DNA of 64,000 nt from Ammoniphilus sp. CFH 90114 (GTDB taxonomy: Bacteria; Bacillota; Bacilli; Aneurinibacillales; RAOX-1): positions 427,274-491,273 of the forward strand of contig NZ_SDLI01000003.1 in NCBI RefSeq assembly GCF_004123195.1. Direction: 5' to 3'. The notes under the pieces were generated by a model. It was not told the DNA's origin and made no database searches. It worked only from the letters and a program-made list of their open reading frames with translations. Below, in pieces: positions 1 to 9,170 of this stretch. Position numbers and translations under genes: made by a program. Every line of letters starts with the position of its first letter. Positions within the stretch are counted from its first letter, which is position 1.

Positions 1-332
<332 letters not shown>

Positions 333-334
333 AC

Positions 335-808
335 ATGTTTCGAATTGGACAAGGATTTGATGTACACCAGTTTGCTGAAAATCGGGATTTAATCATTGGG
401 GGAATTACGATTCCTTACGAGTTAGGGTTGCTCGGGCATTCCGATGCTGATGTCTTATTGCATGCGATTAGTGATGCAGTTCTAGGTGCATTGGGTGAAG
501 GGGATATAGGAAAACACTTCCCGGATACGGATCAAGCTTATAAGGATGCGGATAGCAAGGTGCTCTTGCAACAAGTGGTAGCCATCATGAAGAAAAAGGG
601 ATATAAAGTAATAAACATGGATTGTACCATCATCGCACAGAAGCCGAAGATGGCCCCATACATTCCTGAGATGAATCAGTTGATTGCAAGTCTACTTGAA
701 GTCGAGACAGACCAAGTGAACGTGAAAGCAACGACAACGGAAAAGTTAGGTTTTACCGGTCGTGGAGAAGGCATTGCAGCTCAGGCTGCTGTTCTCTTAT
801 CGAAGTAA
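335..808 (+). CDS. ispF: IspF (2-C-methyl-D-erythritol 2,4-cyclodiphosphate synthase)
   Basis: This 157-residue cytosolic enzyme cyclises CDP-methylerythritol 2-phosphate to the cyclodiphosphate. The N-terminus [10 protein letters not shown] carries the metal-binding Asp and His. [17 protein letters not shown], the [10 protein letters not shown] segment and the C-terminal [14 protein letters not shown] are all family hallmarks. I chose ATG 335 because AGAAGG (321-326) lies 8 bases upstream and the protein then starts like its Bacillus counterpart. An ATG at 329 is in frame but too close to that ribosome site. It is translationally coupled to ispD. Confidence 0.96.
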   Translation: MFRIGQGFDVHQFAENRDLIIGGITIPYELGLLGHSDADVLLHAISDAVLGALGEGDIGKHFPDTDQAYKDADSKVLLQQVVAIMKKKGYKVINMDCTIIAQKPKMAPYIPEMNQLIASLLEVETDQVNVKATTTEKLGFTGRGEGIAAQAAVLLSK

Positions 809-834
809 AAAGAAGAGGCAGAAGAAGGAACTTA

Positions 835-843
835 TGCTATAAT
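835..843 (+). promoter_or_regulatory. Extended -10 promoter of gltX
   Basis: TGCTATAAT (835-843) is a perfect extended -10 element 46 bases before the gltX start. No good -35 hexamer is visible, which is tolerated with a TGn extension. It suggests gltX has its own promoter besides read-through from ispF. Confidence 0.55.
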
Positions 844-888
844 GTCAACTTAGAAGTAGAGGTACGAAAATAGGAGGGTTTGAAAGAT

Positions 889-2346
889 ATGAGCAAGGAA
901 GTTCGCGTTCGCTTTGCCCCGAGTCCTACAGGGCATTTACATATTGGTGGAGCAAGATCAGCTCTCTTTAATTACCTTTTTGCCCGCAATCAAGGCGGCA
1001 AGTTTATTATTCGTATAGAAGACACCGACCAACAGCGGAACGTGGAAAGCGCGGAAGCTAAGTTGATGGCTAGTATGCGCTGGCTCGGAGTAGAATGGGA
1101 TGAAAGCGTGGATGTAGGTGGTCCGTTTGCCCCTTATCGTTCTATGGATCGCTTAGATATTTATACAAAGTATCTTGAACAGTTTGTTGCAGAAGGAAAG
1201 GCATATCCTTGCTACTGTACTCCTGAGGAATTAGAGCAAGAACGTGAAGAAATGAAAGCCCAAGGGTTAATGCCGATGTACTCAGGGAAGTGCCGCAACC
1301 TGACAGCCCAGCAAAAGGAACAATACGAAAAAGAAGGACGCAAGCCATCCACGCGTTTTCGTGTACTAGAAAATAAGGAATATGTGGTGAAGGACCATAT
1401 CCGCGGGGAAGTCACGTTCGAATCCAATGGAATTGGAGACTTCGTCGTTGCTCGTCCAGATGGGATCCCGACATATAACTTTGCGGTAACAATAGATGAT
1501 TATCTTATGGAAATTACCCATGTTATCCGCGGTGAAGAGCACTTATCGAATACGCCAAGACAGCTCATGGTTTATGAAGCTATAGGGGTAGAGCCTCCGG
1601 ATTTTGCCCACGTAGCGTTGATTTTAAACCAAGATAGACAAAAGATGAGTAAAAGAGATGAGTCTGTTGTCCAATTTGTTGAGCAATACTTAGAGTTAGG
1701 GTATCTACCTGAAGCCTTAATGAATTTCCTCGTCTTGTTAGGCTGGTCGCCTGAAGGGGAAGAGGAAATCTTTACGAAGGAGCAGTTAATTGAGAAATTC
1801 TCCCTTACTCGTGTTTCTAAGTCTCCATCTGTGTTTGACCCAGAGAAGCTGAAGTGGATGAATAATCATTACATCAAGCAGCAACCTATTGAGAGAGTAC
1901 TTGACATCTGTCTTCCTCACTTGAAAGCGGCTGGGTTAGTAGCTGAACAGCCAACAGAAGAGCAGTTGGAGTGGACAAGTCAATTAGTGGCCCTTTATCA
2001 GGAGCAGTTATCCTATGGGGCGGAGATTGTTGAATTGACTTCTAATTTCTTCAAAAATGAGATAGAATACGGAGAAGAAGCACAGGCTGTGCTTGCTGAA
2101 GAACAAGTTCCCCAAGTGATGAAGGCTTTCTATGAAGAAGTGAAGAGCCTAGAAACTTTTACAGCGGAAGATGTAAAGCAAGCGTTGAAGACTGTACAGA
2201 AGGCTACGGGACAAAAGGGGAAAGCTCTCTTTATGCCGGTCCGCGTAGCTGTAACAGGAGAGCTTCACGGACGTGACTTGAACCAGACGCTATCCTTATT
2301 AGGAAAAGAAAAAGTAACCCAAAGAATATTAGCTTACGTACAATAG
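889..2346 (+). CDS. gltX: Glutamyl-tRNA synthetase
   Basis: This 485-residue class I aminoacyl-tRNA synthetase charges tRNA-Glu. In bacteria lacking GlnRS it also mischarges tRNA-Gln for the amidotransferase route. The HIGH-type signature is seen in [20 protein letters not shown] and the KMSKS-type loop in [11 protein letters not shown]. Length fits Bacillus GltX (483 aa). I prefer ATG 889 because AGGAGGG (872-878) lies about 10 bases upstream; a TTG at 880 in the same frame is only 1-2 bases from it. It is followed by a T-box leader, so gltX and the cys genes can be expressed separately. Confidence 0.97.
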   Translation: MSKEVRVRFAPSPTGHLHIGGARSALFNYLFARNQGGKFIIRIEDTDQQRNVESAEAKLMASMRWLGVEWDESVDVGGPFAPYRSMDRLDIYTKYLEQFVAEGKAYPCYCTPEELEQEREEMKAQGLMPMYSGKCRNLTAQQKEQYEKEGRKPSTRFRVLENKEYVVKDHIRGEVTFESNGIGDFVVARPDGIPTYNFAVTIDDYLMEITHVIRGEEHLSNTPRQLMVYEAIGVEPPDFAHVALILNQDRQKMSKRDESVVQFVEQYLELGYLPEALMNFLVLLGWSPEGEEEIFTKEQLIEKFSLTRVSKSPSVFDPEKLKWMNNHYIKQQPIERVLDICLPHLKAAGLVAEQPTEEQLEWTSQLVALYQEQLSYGAEIVELTSNFFKNEIEYGEEAQAVLAEEQVPQVMKAFYEEVKSLETFTAEDVKQALKTVQKATGQKGKALFMPVRVAVTGELHGRDLNQTLSLLGKEKVTQRILAYVQ

Positions 2347-2356
2347 TAAAATAAAA

Positions 2357-2625
2357 AGACGTAGAACAGGAAGAGTACTAAGATTTCGGCTGCTACAGAG
2401 AGAGCTGCCCTCAGCTGAAAGCAGCTTGCATCCGAATCTTTGGAAGTGCGCCTGGGAGTCGTTCGCTGAACCCTCGTGTGAGGAAGTAGGTGGAACCGGA
2501 ATCACCCACCGTTAACGAAGGGTAACAAGCGAGATTTTCTCTATGGGAGAATCTAAGCAGAGTGGAACCGCGGATTACACCGTCTCTGAAAGCAATGTAT
2601 TGCTTTTGGGGCGGTGTTTTTTGTA
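2357..2625 (+). promoter_or_regulatory. T-box leader, cysteine specifier, upstream of cysE-cysS
   Basis: A tRNA-sensing riboregulator fills the gltX-cysE gap. The T-box sequence AGTGGAACCGCGG is at 2561-2573. Stem I is closed by AGATTTCGG near 2381 pairing with CCGAATCT near 2432, and a TGC (Cys) specifier followed by A sits at 2427-2430. The leader ends in a terminator, with ACACCG (about 2578) pairing to CGGTGT (about 2613) followed by seven T. Uncharged tRNA-Cys should stabilise the antiterminator and turn on cysE and cysS. The specifier assignment is by position and by the genes downstream. Confidence 0.93.
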
Positions 2626-2657
2626 TTTAATACCCTAACGTAAGGGAGTGTCAGCTA

Positions 2658-3323
2658 GTGTTTAATAGGTTGAAGGAAGATATAGATACCGTCTTTCAAC
2701 AAGATCCTGCGGCCAGGAGTTCTTTAGAGGTGGTATTAACATATTCTGGACTTCATGCGATTTGGTTTCATCGTATGAGTCATTCTTTGTGGAAGAAGAA
2801 GTGGTATACGCTCGCTCGTGCGATCTCTCAATTGGCTCGGTTCTTTACAGGAATTGAAATTCATCCTGGAGCGGTTATCGGCAGACGATTATTTATTGAC
2901 CATGGTATGGGTGTGGTTATTGGAGAAACTTGTGAAATAGGTGATAATGTCACGATCTATCAAGGGGTAACGTTGGGTGGAACAGGAAAAGAAAAAGGGA
3001 AACGTCATCCGACCATTGGCAATAACGTTATTATTGCCTCCGGGGCAAAAGTGCTTGGATCGATGAGAATTGGAGATTTCTCTAAAATTGGAGCAGGATC
3101 CGTCGTCTTGCAGGAAGTGCCTCCTCATTCCACTGTTGTTGGTATTCCTGGGAGAATCGTGGTGCAAAATGGGGTTCGCATAACTGATGACTTGGATCAA
3201 GTAAATTTGCCGGATCCTGTCGCCGATATGCTTCGGTCCATGCAGCGCGAAATTGATGAATTAAAGAAGGAACTGGATCAAGTGAAGGGAGGCCTGAAAT
3301 CAGGTGAGCATTCAACTATATAA
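2658..3323 (+). CDS. cysE: Serine O-acetyltransferase
   Basis: CysE (221 aa) acetylates serine with acetyl-CoA to O-acetylserine, the carbon acceptor for cysteine synthesis. An N-terminal helical domain ([17 protein letters not shown]) precedes the left-handed beta-helix hexapeptide domain: [26 protein letters not shown] and a [18 protein letters not shown] stretch with the catalytic His and Asp. The GTG start at 2658 has AAGGGAG nine bases upstream. The tail is a short acidic coiled coil. It overlaps cysS by 20 bases, and both genes are under the Cys T-box. Confidence 0.96.
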   Translation: MFNRLKEDIDTVFQQDPAARSSLEVVLTYSGLHAIWFHRMSHSLWKKKWYTLARAISQLARFFTGIEIHPGAVIGRRLFIDHGMGVVIGETCEIGDNVTIYQGVTLGGTGKEKGKRHPTIGNNVIIASGAKVLGSMRIGDFSKIGAGSVVLQEVPPHSTVVGIPGRIVVQNGVRITDDLDQVNLPDPVADMLRSMQREIDELKKELDQVKGGLKSGEHSTI

Positions 3324-4698
3324 TTCATTAACAAAAAGGAAAGAAAACTTTGAGCCGATGGAGCCGGGAAAGGTCAAGATGTATGTGTGCGGCCCAACCG
3401 TGTATAACTTTATTCATATCGGTAATGCAAGGCCGCCGATTGTCTTTGATGTGGTAAGAAACTATTTAACTTATCGTGGCTATGAAGTAACTTATATCCA
3501 AAATTTCACTGATGTTGATGATAAGCTAATCCGTAAAGCAGAAGAAACTGGGCAAACGGTCCTAGAGGTAGCAGAACAATTTATTGCAGCCTATAAGGAT
3601 GATGTGACAGCTCTAGGGGTAAAGGAAGCGAAGGTTCACCCACGGGTTTCTGATCATATCGAAGAGATTGTTGACTTCGTTAAACAATTGATTGATAAAG
3701 GATTTGCTTATGAATCCAGTGGCGATGTTTACTTCCGTACTGACAAGTTCGATGAGTATGGGAAGCTCTCTCATCAAAATATTGAGGAGCTTCAGTCAGG
3801 CGCAAGAATCGCTGTGAATGAGCAAAAGGAAAACCCACTTGATTTCGTTTTATGGAAGAGTGCGAAGCCAGGCGAAATCTCTTGGCCAAGTCCATGGGGC
3901 GAAGGGCGTCCAGGCTGGCATATCGAGTGCTCGGCGATGTCGATGAAGTATCTTGGTGAGAGCTTTGACATTCATGGCGGAGGGCATGATTTAATTTTTC
4001 CTCATCACGAAAACGAAATTGCTCAAACCGAGGCACTCACGGGCAAAAGCATGGCGAAATATTGGATGCATAACGGGTATATTAATATAGACAATGAAAA
4101 GATGTCTAAATCTCTAGGGAACTTCATTCTAGTTAAGGAGTTGCGCGAGCAAGTGCCACCGCATATTCTTCGATTCTTTATGCTGAGTGCGCACTACCGT
4201 AATCCGATCAACTTCAGCCAAGAATTACTCGAACAGGCACAGAATGCGTGGGATCGGATTATTACTGCCGTTACAAACCTAGAGCACAGAAAACAGGCAG
4301 CGACAGCTGACACGCATCAAGAACAGGAAAAGCAAGATCAATATCGATTGAAGTTTCAGGAAGCGATGGATAATGACTTTAACACAGCGGATGCTTTAGC
4401 TATCGTATTCGAGTGGGTTCGTGAGTCGAATCAATATTTGCGAAACAATAAGGTGTCGATGGACGGTATTCAAGTGTACCTCAATTTGCTTAAAGAATTT
4501 GGAGATGTACTTGGTCTTCCTTTTATAGCAGAAGGGGCAGAATTGCTTGATGAGGAGATTGATTCACTGATTCACGAAAGAGTTCAAGCAAGGAAAGATC
4601 GGAATTTTAAACGAGCGGATGAAATCCGAGATCTCTTACAAGAGCAAGGAATCATCCTTGAAGATACGCCACAGGGTGTAAGGTGGAGAAGGAAGTAA
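3304..4698 (+). CDS. cysS: Cysteinyl-tRNA synthetase
   Basis: This 464-residue class Ia synthetase charges tRNA-Cys. [16 protein letters not shown] gives the zinc-ligand Cys and the HIGH motif. WHIECSAM and [13 protein letters not shown] carry the remaining zinc ligands, and [10 protein letters not shown] is the KMSKS loop. The GTG start at 3304 lies inside the 3' end of cysE with GGGAGG (about 3288-3292) ahead, indicating translational coupling. The cysE-cysS pair behind one Cys-responsive T-box links cysteine supply to tRNA charging. Confidence 0.97.
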   Translation: MSIQLYNSLTKRKENFEPMEPGKVKMYVCGPTVYNFIHIGNARPPIVFDVVRNYLTYRGYEVTYIQNFTDVDDKLIRKAEETGQTVLEVAEQFIAAYKDDVTALGVKEAKVHPRVSDHIEEIVDFVKQLIDKGFAYESSGDVYFRTDKFDEYGKLSHQNIEELQSGARIAVNEQKENPLDFVLWKSAKPGEISWPSPWGEGRPGWHIECSAMSMKYLGESFDIHGGGHDLIFPHHENEIAQTEALTGKSMAKYWMHNGYINIDNEKMSKSLGNFILVKELREQVPPHILRFFMLSAHYRNPINFSQELLEQAQNAWDRIITAVTNLEHRKQAATADTHQEQEKQDQYRLKFQEAMDNDFNTADALAIVFEWVRESNQYLRNNKVSMDGIQVYLNLLKEFGDVLGLPFIAEGAELLDEEIDSLIHERVQARKDRNFKRADEIRDLLQEQGIILEDTPQGVRWRRK

Positions 4699-4700
4699 AT

Positions 4701-5117
4701 ATGATTTTTCTCGACGAACCATTAAGTACCGAGCCCAAACTGCTGAATCCTCTTACTTTAGCTTATATGGGAGATGCCGTATTAGAGGTCTATGTTCGCC
4801 AACATCTTATTGCGAAGAAGGGGGCTAAGCCCCACCTTCTTCACCGGATGGCGACGCAATATGTATCGGCTAAAGCCCAATCAAGAGCACTGCATATCCT
4901 GCAAGAAGAATTGACAGAAGAAGAGAGTTGGATGGTGAAGCGTGGACGTAATACCAAGTCGGGCACGATCCCTAAAAATGCGGATCCTATAGAATATCGG
5001 AATAGTTCCGGCTTCGAATGTATGCTTGGTTATCTATATTTAACGGGACAGAAGCAGAGATTGGATAGCCTTATAAAAAGAATGTTTACTATAATTGAAA
5101 CGGGTGAAAAGGCATGA
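4701..5117 (+). CDS. mrnC: Mini-ribonuclease III
   Basis: This small RNase III-like enzyme (138 aa) lacks the dsRNA-binding domain and matures 23S rRNA ends. LAYMGDAVLEVYVR contains the RNase III signature with the catalytic Asp. RGRNTKSGTIPKNAD and FECMLGYLYL complete the active-site signature. I chose ATG 4701 with AAGGAAG just upstream. An in-frame GTG at 4683 would overlap cysS and has no ribosome site of its own. It overlaps rlmB by 4 bases (ATGA), matching the conserved cysS-mrnC-rlmB order. Confidence 0.94.
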   Translation: MIFLDEPLSTEPKLLNPLTLAYMGDAVLEVYVRQHLIAKKGAKPHLLHRMATQYVSAKAQSRALHILQEELTEEESWMVKRGRNTKSGTIPKNADPIEYRNSSGFECMLGYLYLTGQKQRLDSLIKRMFTIIETGEKA

Positions 5118-5869
5118 GTGAAGAATATATTGTAGGTAGAAATCCAGTTTTAGAAGTTCTACGCTCCGGCCGATCTGTCAATAAGATCTGGGTTGCTGAG
5201 GGTTCGATGAAGGGACCAATGAGTCAAGTGGTCGGGATGGCGAAAGAAGCGAAAATTCAGGTGCAGCTTGTTCCCAAAAAGAAGTTAGATCAAGTAGCTG
5301 AAGGAGAAGCTCATCAAGGGGTTGTCGCTTTCGTCGCGGCTTATGATTACGTAGAAGTGGAAGATATCTTGAAGCGCGCGGAAGAAAAAGGAGAATCGCC
5401 ACTTATTCTAATCCTAGATGAAATCGAAGATCCTCATAATTTAGGTTCTATCATGCGGACGGCGGATGCAATTGGAGCACACGGCGTGATTATTCCAAAA
5501 CGAAGAGCGGTCGGCTTAACCTCTACTGTTGCGAAAGCAGCAGCGGGCGCCATGGAATATGTTCCGGTTGCAAGAGTCACAAATTTGGTGAGGATAATGG
5601 AAGACTTAAAGGAAAAAGGAGTTTGGATGGTTGGAACGGACGCAACAGGAGAACAAGATTTCAGACAAGGTAGATATGATATGCCAATCGGGCTTGTTAT
5701 TGGGAGCGAAGGCAAGGGGATGAGCCGCCTTGTAAAAGATACTTGTGATTTTACTGTGCGACTTCCGATGGTGGGACATGTTACATCCCTTAATGCCTCG
5801 GTGGCAGCAGCCTTGCTCATGTTTGAAGTGCATAGACAACGAAACCCAATTGGCAATAAAACGACTTGA
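5114..5869 (+). CDS. rlmB: 23S rRNA (guanosine-2'-O-)-methyltransferase RlmB, SpoU/TrmH family
   Basis: This 251-residue SPOUT methyltransferase methylates a 23S rRNA guanosine (2251 in E. coli). An N-terminal L30e-like substrate-binding domain (about 1-75) precedes the knotted catalytic domain. LDEIEDPHNLGSIMRTADA is motif 1, IGSEGKGMSRL is motif 2 and SLNASVAAALLMFE is motif 3. It is coupled to mrnC, which also acts on 23S rRNA. The exact modified base cannot be proven from sequence. Confidence 0.93.
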   Translation: MSEEYIVGRNPVLEVLRSGRSVNKIWVAEGSMKGPMSQVVGMAKEAKIQVQLVPKKKLDQVAEGEAHQGVVAFVAAYDYVEVEDILKRAEEKGESPLILILDEIEDPHNLGSIMRTADAIGAHGVIIPKRRAVGLTSTVAKAAAGAMEYVPVARVTNLVRIMEDLKEKGVWMVGTDATGEQDFRQGRYDMPIGLVIGSEGKGMSRLVKDTCDFTVRLPMVGHVTSLNASVAAALLMFEVHRQRNPIGNKTT

Positions 5870-5884
5870 TGGGAATAGTGAGGA

Positions 5885-6391
5885 ATGGAAGAGCTACTTG
5901 TTGTAGATGGCTACAATATGATCGGTGCCTGGCCTAAGCTTGCCGCCATGAAGAAAAACGAGTTAGGCAGAGCGAGGGACGAACTGCTAACGATGCTTTC
6001 TGAATTCCAGGCTTATTCAGGTTATAAAATCGTAGTGGTTTTCGATGCTCACCAGGTACCGGGTATGGGGAAAAGGATTAAAGAGTACAAGGTCGATATC
6101 TTTTACACGAAAGAGAATGAGACCGCGGATGAATTAATTGAGCGCCTAGTTAAAAAGGAAATTTCCAGAAAAAGAAGAATCACTGTAGCGACCTCAGATT
6201 ATACCGAGCAGAGAATGTCATTTGGCTATGGAGCATTACGAAAATCCGCAAGGGAATTACTGGAAGATATTGAGAAGTCGAAGAAATCCATTCGTCAAAA
6301 GGTCGATAAAATAAAGTACGAGCCCCTACGTTCAGGCATTCCGCTAAAAGGAGATATAGCAGAACTCTTCGAAAAATGGAGGAGGCAATAA
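5885..6391 (+). CDS. rae1: YacP/Rae1-type ribosome-associated endoribonuclease (NYN domain)
   Basis: This 168-residue NYN/PIN-fold protein corresponds to B. subtilis YacP, renamed Rae1, which cleaves mRNA in the ribosomal A site. The N-terminal LLVVDGYNMIGAW has the conserved metal-binding Asp, VVFDAHQVPG a second acidic site, and TVATSDYTEQ a third. The C-terminus is basic and helical, fitting RNA or ribosome contact. Start ATG 5885 follows AGTGAGGA very closely. It sits between rlmB and sigH exactly as in Bacillus. Confidence 0.9.
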   Translation: MEELLVVDGYNMIGAWPKLAAMKKNELGRARDELLTMLSEFQAYSGYKIVVVFDAHQVPGMGKRIKEYKVDIFYTKENETADELIERLVKKEISRKRRITVATSDYTEQRMSFGYGALRKSARELLEDIEKSKKSIRQKVDKIKYEPLRSGIPLKGDIAELFEKWRRQ

Positions 6392-6413
6392 TGTTTAACA
6401 GAGGAGCCGATTG

Positions 6414-6443
6414 TTGACGTTCCAAGGTTACATAATGTATAAT
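6414..6443 (+). promoter_or_regulatory. SigA-type promoter of sigH
   Basis: TTGACG (6414-6419) and TATAAT (6438-6443) are separated by 18 bases just after yacP. Transcription would begin near 6450, giving a leader of about 95 nt that is almost filled by the hairpin at 6457-6515. In B. subtilis sigH has a SigA promoter repressed by AbrB; I cannot identify AbrB sites by eye. Confidence 0.75.
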
Positions 6444-6456
6444 GATTTCATCTATT

Positions 6457-6515
6457 CCTCTCCCGTTTGACATGCTTGATAAGATGTGCTTATCATGTAT
6501 CTCAAGTGGGAGGGG
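6457..6515 (+). promoter_or_regulatory. Long hairpin in the sigH 5' leader
   Basis: Bases 6457-6483 pair with 6489-6515 over 27 positions with only two mismatches and several G-U pairs. The loop is ATGTG (6484-6488). The outer stem is CCTCTCCC with GGGAGGGG and the inner stem GATAAG with CTTATC. There is no T-run, so this is not a simple terminator. It lies between the promoter and the GGAGGG ribosome site, so it could affect mRNA stability or translation of sigH. Confidence 0.7.
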
Positions 6516-6543
6516 CATGTCGGGAGCCCGGAGGGATGAAAAC

Positions 6544-7203
6544 GTGAATGTCGACCTTAAAGACGTAGATATACCCGCTGAATATGATTACATATCTGAT
6601 GAAGATCTGGTTGACATGGTCAGAGAGGGTGACTCGGATGCGTTGGAATACCTCATTCATAAATATAAGAATTTTGTCCGGGCGAAGGCCAGATCCTATT
6701 TCTTAATCGGGGCTGATCGAGAGGATATTGTTCAAGAAGGAATGATTGGACTTTACAAGGCGATACGTGATTATCGCGGGGACAAGTTGACATCTTTTAA
6801 GGCGTTTGCTGAGTTGTGTATCACAAGGCAGATTATCACCGCAATTAAAACTGCGACTAGACAAAAACACATCCCACTCAACTCTTACGTTTCCCTAGAT
6901 AAACCGATCTATGATGAAGATTCCGACAGAACGCTATTGGACGTGATTTGCGGTACACGAGTTACAGACCCTGAAGAATTGATTATCAATCAAGAAAAGT
7001 TTGATGATATCGAAGATAAGATGGCACAGATTCTCAGTGACTTAGAAAGACAAGTGCTAGCGCTTTATTTAGATGGCCGCTCCTACCAAGAGATTGCGGT
7101 TGACTTAGATCGGCATGTGAAGTCGATTGACAATGCGTTGCAGAGAGTGAAGCGTAAACTTGAAAAATATTTAGAAATCAGGGAAATATCTATACTAAAA
7201 TGA
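6544..7203 (+). CDS. sigH: RNA polymerase sigma-H factor (SigH/Spo0H)
   Basis: This 219-residue sigma-70 family factor directs transition-state and early sporulation transcription, including spo0A. Region 2 is seen in AKARSYFLIGADREDIVQEGMIGLYKAIRD and region 4 in LDGRSYQEIAVDLDRHVKSIDNALQRVKRK, nearly identical to Bacillus SigH. I chose GTG 6544 because GGAGGG (6530-6535) is 8 bases upstream. An ATG at 6517 is in frame but lies directly against the leader hairpin. A SigH-like promoter precedes spo0A at about 45.08 kb in this same window. Confidence 0.96.
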   Translation: MNVDLKDVDIPAEYDYISDEDLVDMVREGDSDALEYLIHKYKNFVRAKARSYFLIGADREDIVQEGMIGLYKAIRDYRGDKLTSFKAFAELCITRQIITAIKTATRQKHIPLNSYVSLDKPIYDEDSDRTLLDVICGTRVTDPEELIINQEKFDDIEDKMAQILSDLERQVLALYLDGRSYQEIAVDLDRHVKSIDNALQRVKRKLEKYLEIREISILK

Positions 7204-7257
7204 TAAACCTCACTAAACGATTAGTCCTTTAGGGCTTTGGTTTAGGTGAGGTTTTTG
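7204..7257 (+). terminator. Intrinsic terminator after sigH
   Basis: AAACCTCAC-TAAAC pairs with GTTTAGGTGAGGTTT (one bulge), followed by a T-rich stretch. It separates the cys/sigH block from rpmG. Confidence 0.85.
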
Positions 7258-7324
7258 CTTTGTATGATGTGCGGTGTGGGCCTATTTGTAATAGTTGTAG
7301 GAATGTGACTTCGTAACTATTGTC

Positions 7325-7545
7325 CGTGAGTTTGGTTGTCTGTTTCGTGATTTTCGTTTGGTTGTTGGAGCTGAGAGACGGAAAGTGATCGGGTTATTTG
7401 TAATTATTATTGATTTGTGAGAAAGCAGCTAGAATTCGTGATCAAAACAGGTCCGATAATTGCAATGATTACCGGTTCGTGGTTTTCGGTGTCCAGATCG
7501 TGAGAAAAGTGGATGAATACGTGAGAATAACGAAAATGTCGTGAG
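7325..7545 (+). repeat. Phased array of CGTGA-type motifs in the sigH-rpmG spacer
   Basis: The 850-base spacer 7204-8054 holds no credible gene. From 7325 to 7545 it contains CGTGAG/CGTGAT/TGTGAG/CGTGGT motifs starting at about 7325, 7346, 7416, 7437, 7478, 7499, 7520 and 7540. Several successive spacings are 20-21 bases, two helical turns. The remainder (7550-7900) is A/T-rich and featureless apart from the rpmG promoter. Confidence 0.6.
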
Positions 7546-7904
7546 TTTGAGCTGGAGAGAAGTATTAGAACGGATTGAAATTGAAATATCCAGACCATTT
7601 TTCGACTAGGATTAGGAGTGAAGAGAAAAAGTTGACCCACAAAGTCAGGTTAAAACGGGTAAATATCCAGAGAATAGAAGTAGTTATATAGAAAATTGTA
7701 TTAACAATGCAAAGACAGGCCTAAAATTAAAGAAAATCTAAAAAAGATTACATCAATCAAAAAATCCTATCTCCAATCTCTCCAAAGTTTTCTTTAACAA
7801 AATGTTGATTATTCGTCCAAAAACAGTTAATAATGGATGTTAATGATCTGAACTTCCTAAATCGTAATGGAAAACGTTGTGTCAAGATTCAATTGTCATT
7901 CTTC

Positions 7905-7934
7905 TTGACATCGATATTCCGAGTGTGCTAAAGT
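7905..7934 (+). promoter_or_regulatory. Probable promoter of rpmG-secE-nusG
   Basis: TTGACA (7905-7910) is followed after 18 bases by TAAAGT (7929-7934). The -35 is perfect and the -10 weak. It lies 120 bases before rpmG and leaves a long leader. Confidence 0.6.
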
Positions 7935-8054
7935 TTTTAGGGTAGCTGTGCAAGTAGCTGGTTTTACCTGTTAGGATATAGTAGTTTATATGTTTTTAGA
8001 GAACGTCTAACACCCTTAACGGGTAAGATTTAAAAATGTGGGAGGTGTAACAAC

Positions 8055-8204
8055 ATGCGAGTTATCGTAACTTTAGCGTGCACCGAGTGTAAGCAACGTA
8101 ACTACACCACAGGCAAAAATAAGCGTAAGCATCCTGACCGCATTGAGATGAAGAAGTTCTGCAAATTTTGCAATGGGCACACTGCTCATCGTGAAACACG
8201 CTAA
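8055..8204 (+). CDS. rpmG: 50S ribosomal protein L33, zinc-binding form
   Basis: This 49-residue large-subunit protein reads [16 protein letters not shown] at the start and [17 protein letters not shown] at the end. The two CxxC pairs mark the zinc-binding (C+) form. Many Bacilli also carry zinc-free paralogues that replace it under zinc limitation. GGAGGTG precedes the ATG by 7 bases. It heads rpmG-secE-nusG as in B. subtilis. Confidence 0.96.
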   Translation: MRVIVTLACTECKQRNYTTGKNKRKHPDRIEMKKFCKFCNGHTAHRETR

Positions 8205-8234
8205 CTATAGGCTCGATGTATTGGGGGTGTAGCC

Positions 8235-8450
8235 GTGGGGTTCTTAGCTAGACTAGGTGCTGGATTTAAGAGTGTGCCTTCTTTTTTTCGTGATGTTGTA
8301 GCAGAACTGAAGAAAGTAAGGTGGCCCAATCGCAAGGAGTTAACGACGTATACGTCTGTTGTTCTTGTGACAGTCACACTGATTGCCGTATTCTTTGCGG
8401 TTATCGATTTAGGGATTTCACAGATCATTGAATTGATTTTAGGTCAATAA
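8235..8450 (+). CDS. secE: Preprotein translocase subunit SecE
   Basis: This 71-residue membrane subunit clamps SecY in the Sec translocon. The amphipathic region FFRDVVAELKKVRWPNRKEL is the SecE signature. A single transmembrane helix follows (about residues 38-66, VVLVTVTLIAVFFAVIDLGI). The GTG start at 8235 has GGGGGTG upstream. Its place between rpmG and nusG is universally conserved in Bacilli. Confidence 0.96.
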   Translation: MGFLARLGAGFKSVPSFFRDVVAELKKVRWPNRKELTTYTSVVLVTVTLIAVFFAVIDLGISQIIELILGQ

Positions 8451-8486
8451 ATCGATAGGGGGGAAAGGACGTTACAGTCCTACTGA

Positions 8487-9020
8487 ATGGAAAAGTCTTG
8501 GTATGTTGTTCATACCTATTCTGGGTATGAAAACAAGGTAAAAACCAATCTAGAAAAGCGTGTCGAATCCATGGATATGAAGGATAAGATCTTTCGAGTA
8601 CTCATCCCGACTGAAGACGAAGTTGAGATGAAAGACGGTAAGAAGAAAACCGTTACGAAGAAGGTGTTTCCTGGGTATGTCATCGTCGAGATGATCATGA
8701 CGGATGATTCTTGGTACGTTGTGCGTAATACGCCTGGTGTAACAGGATTCGTTGGATCGGCAGGTTCTGGATCTAAGCCCACTCCCCTTAAGCCGGGCGA
8801 GGTCGATTCGATATTAAAGCAAATGGGCGTTGAGGAAGTTAAGCCTAAGATCGACTTCAACTTAAAAGAAACGGTAAAAGTGAAAGAAGGGCCATTCACC
8901 GACTTTGTCGGCACTATAGAAGAGATTCAAACGGACAAGCGTAAGATCAAGGTTCATGTGAACATGTTCGGACGCGAGACGCCGGTTGAACTGGATTACA
9001 CTCAAGTGGAAAAAATATAA
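8487..9020 (+). CDS. nusG: Transcription termination/antitermination factor NusG
   Basis: This 177-residue protein has an N-terminal NGN domain (WYVVHTYSGYENKVK, then FPGYVIVEM and VRNTPGVTGFVG) and a C-terminal KOW domain (VKEGPFTDFVGTIEEI). It binds RNA polymerase and modulates pausing. A TGA directly precedes ATG 8487 in frame, so this is the only possible start. The A/G-rich ribosome-site region (8457-8468) is unusually far away, and a small AGGAC/GTCCT hairpin (8466-8481) sits between them. Confidence 0.96.
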   Translation: MEKSWYVVHTYSGYENKVKTNLEKRVESMDMKDKIFRVLIPTEDEVEMKDGKKKTVTKKVFPGYVIVEMIMTDDSWYVVRNTPGVTGFVGSAGSGSKPTPLKPGEVDSILKQMGVEEVKPKIDFNLKETVKVKEGPFTDFVGTIEEIQTDKRKIKVHVNMFGRETPVELDYTQVEKI

Positions 9021-9067
9021 AGTCCGTAAAGGCTTGAAATATACTGCGCGATGTGGTATTTTCAATT

Positions 9068-9095
9068 TTGTTTCATAAACTCGTTGTGATATAAT
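9068..9095 (+). promoter_or_regulatory. Promoter of rplK-rplA
   Basis: An extended -10, TGaTATAAT (9087-9095), is paired with a weak TTGTTT -35 (9068-9073) at 16 bases. It lies 75 bases upstream of rplK. Confidence 0.6.
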
Positions 9096-9170
9096 TTATT
9101 GCGACGAAGTGTGTTTTAAGTGGGAGGGCTCGTCCCGTTCACCACATTTCGGATTAAGGAGGTGTGTCAC

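Noticed and set aside
7407..7640. 77-residue minus-strand ORF in the sigH-rpmG spacer
   Set aside because: No ribosome site and low-complexity Ser/His/Phe composition; better explained by the phased motif array.
8516..8914. Long antisense ORFs inside nusG, rpoB, fusA, rlmB and spoVAD
   Set aside because: They are shadows of highly expressed genes with biased codons and lack ribosome sites and family features.
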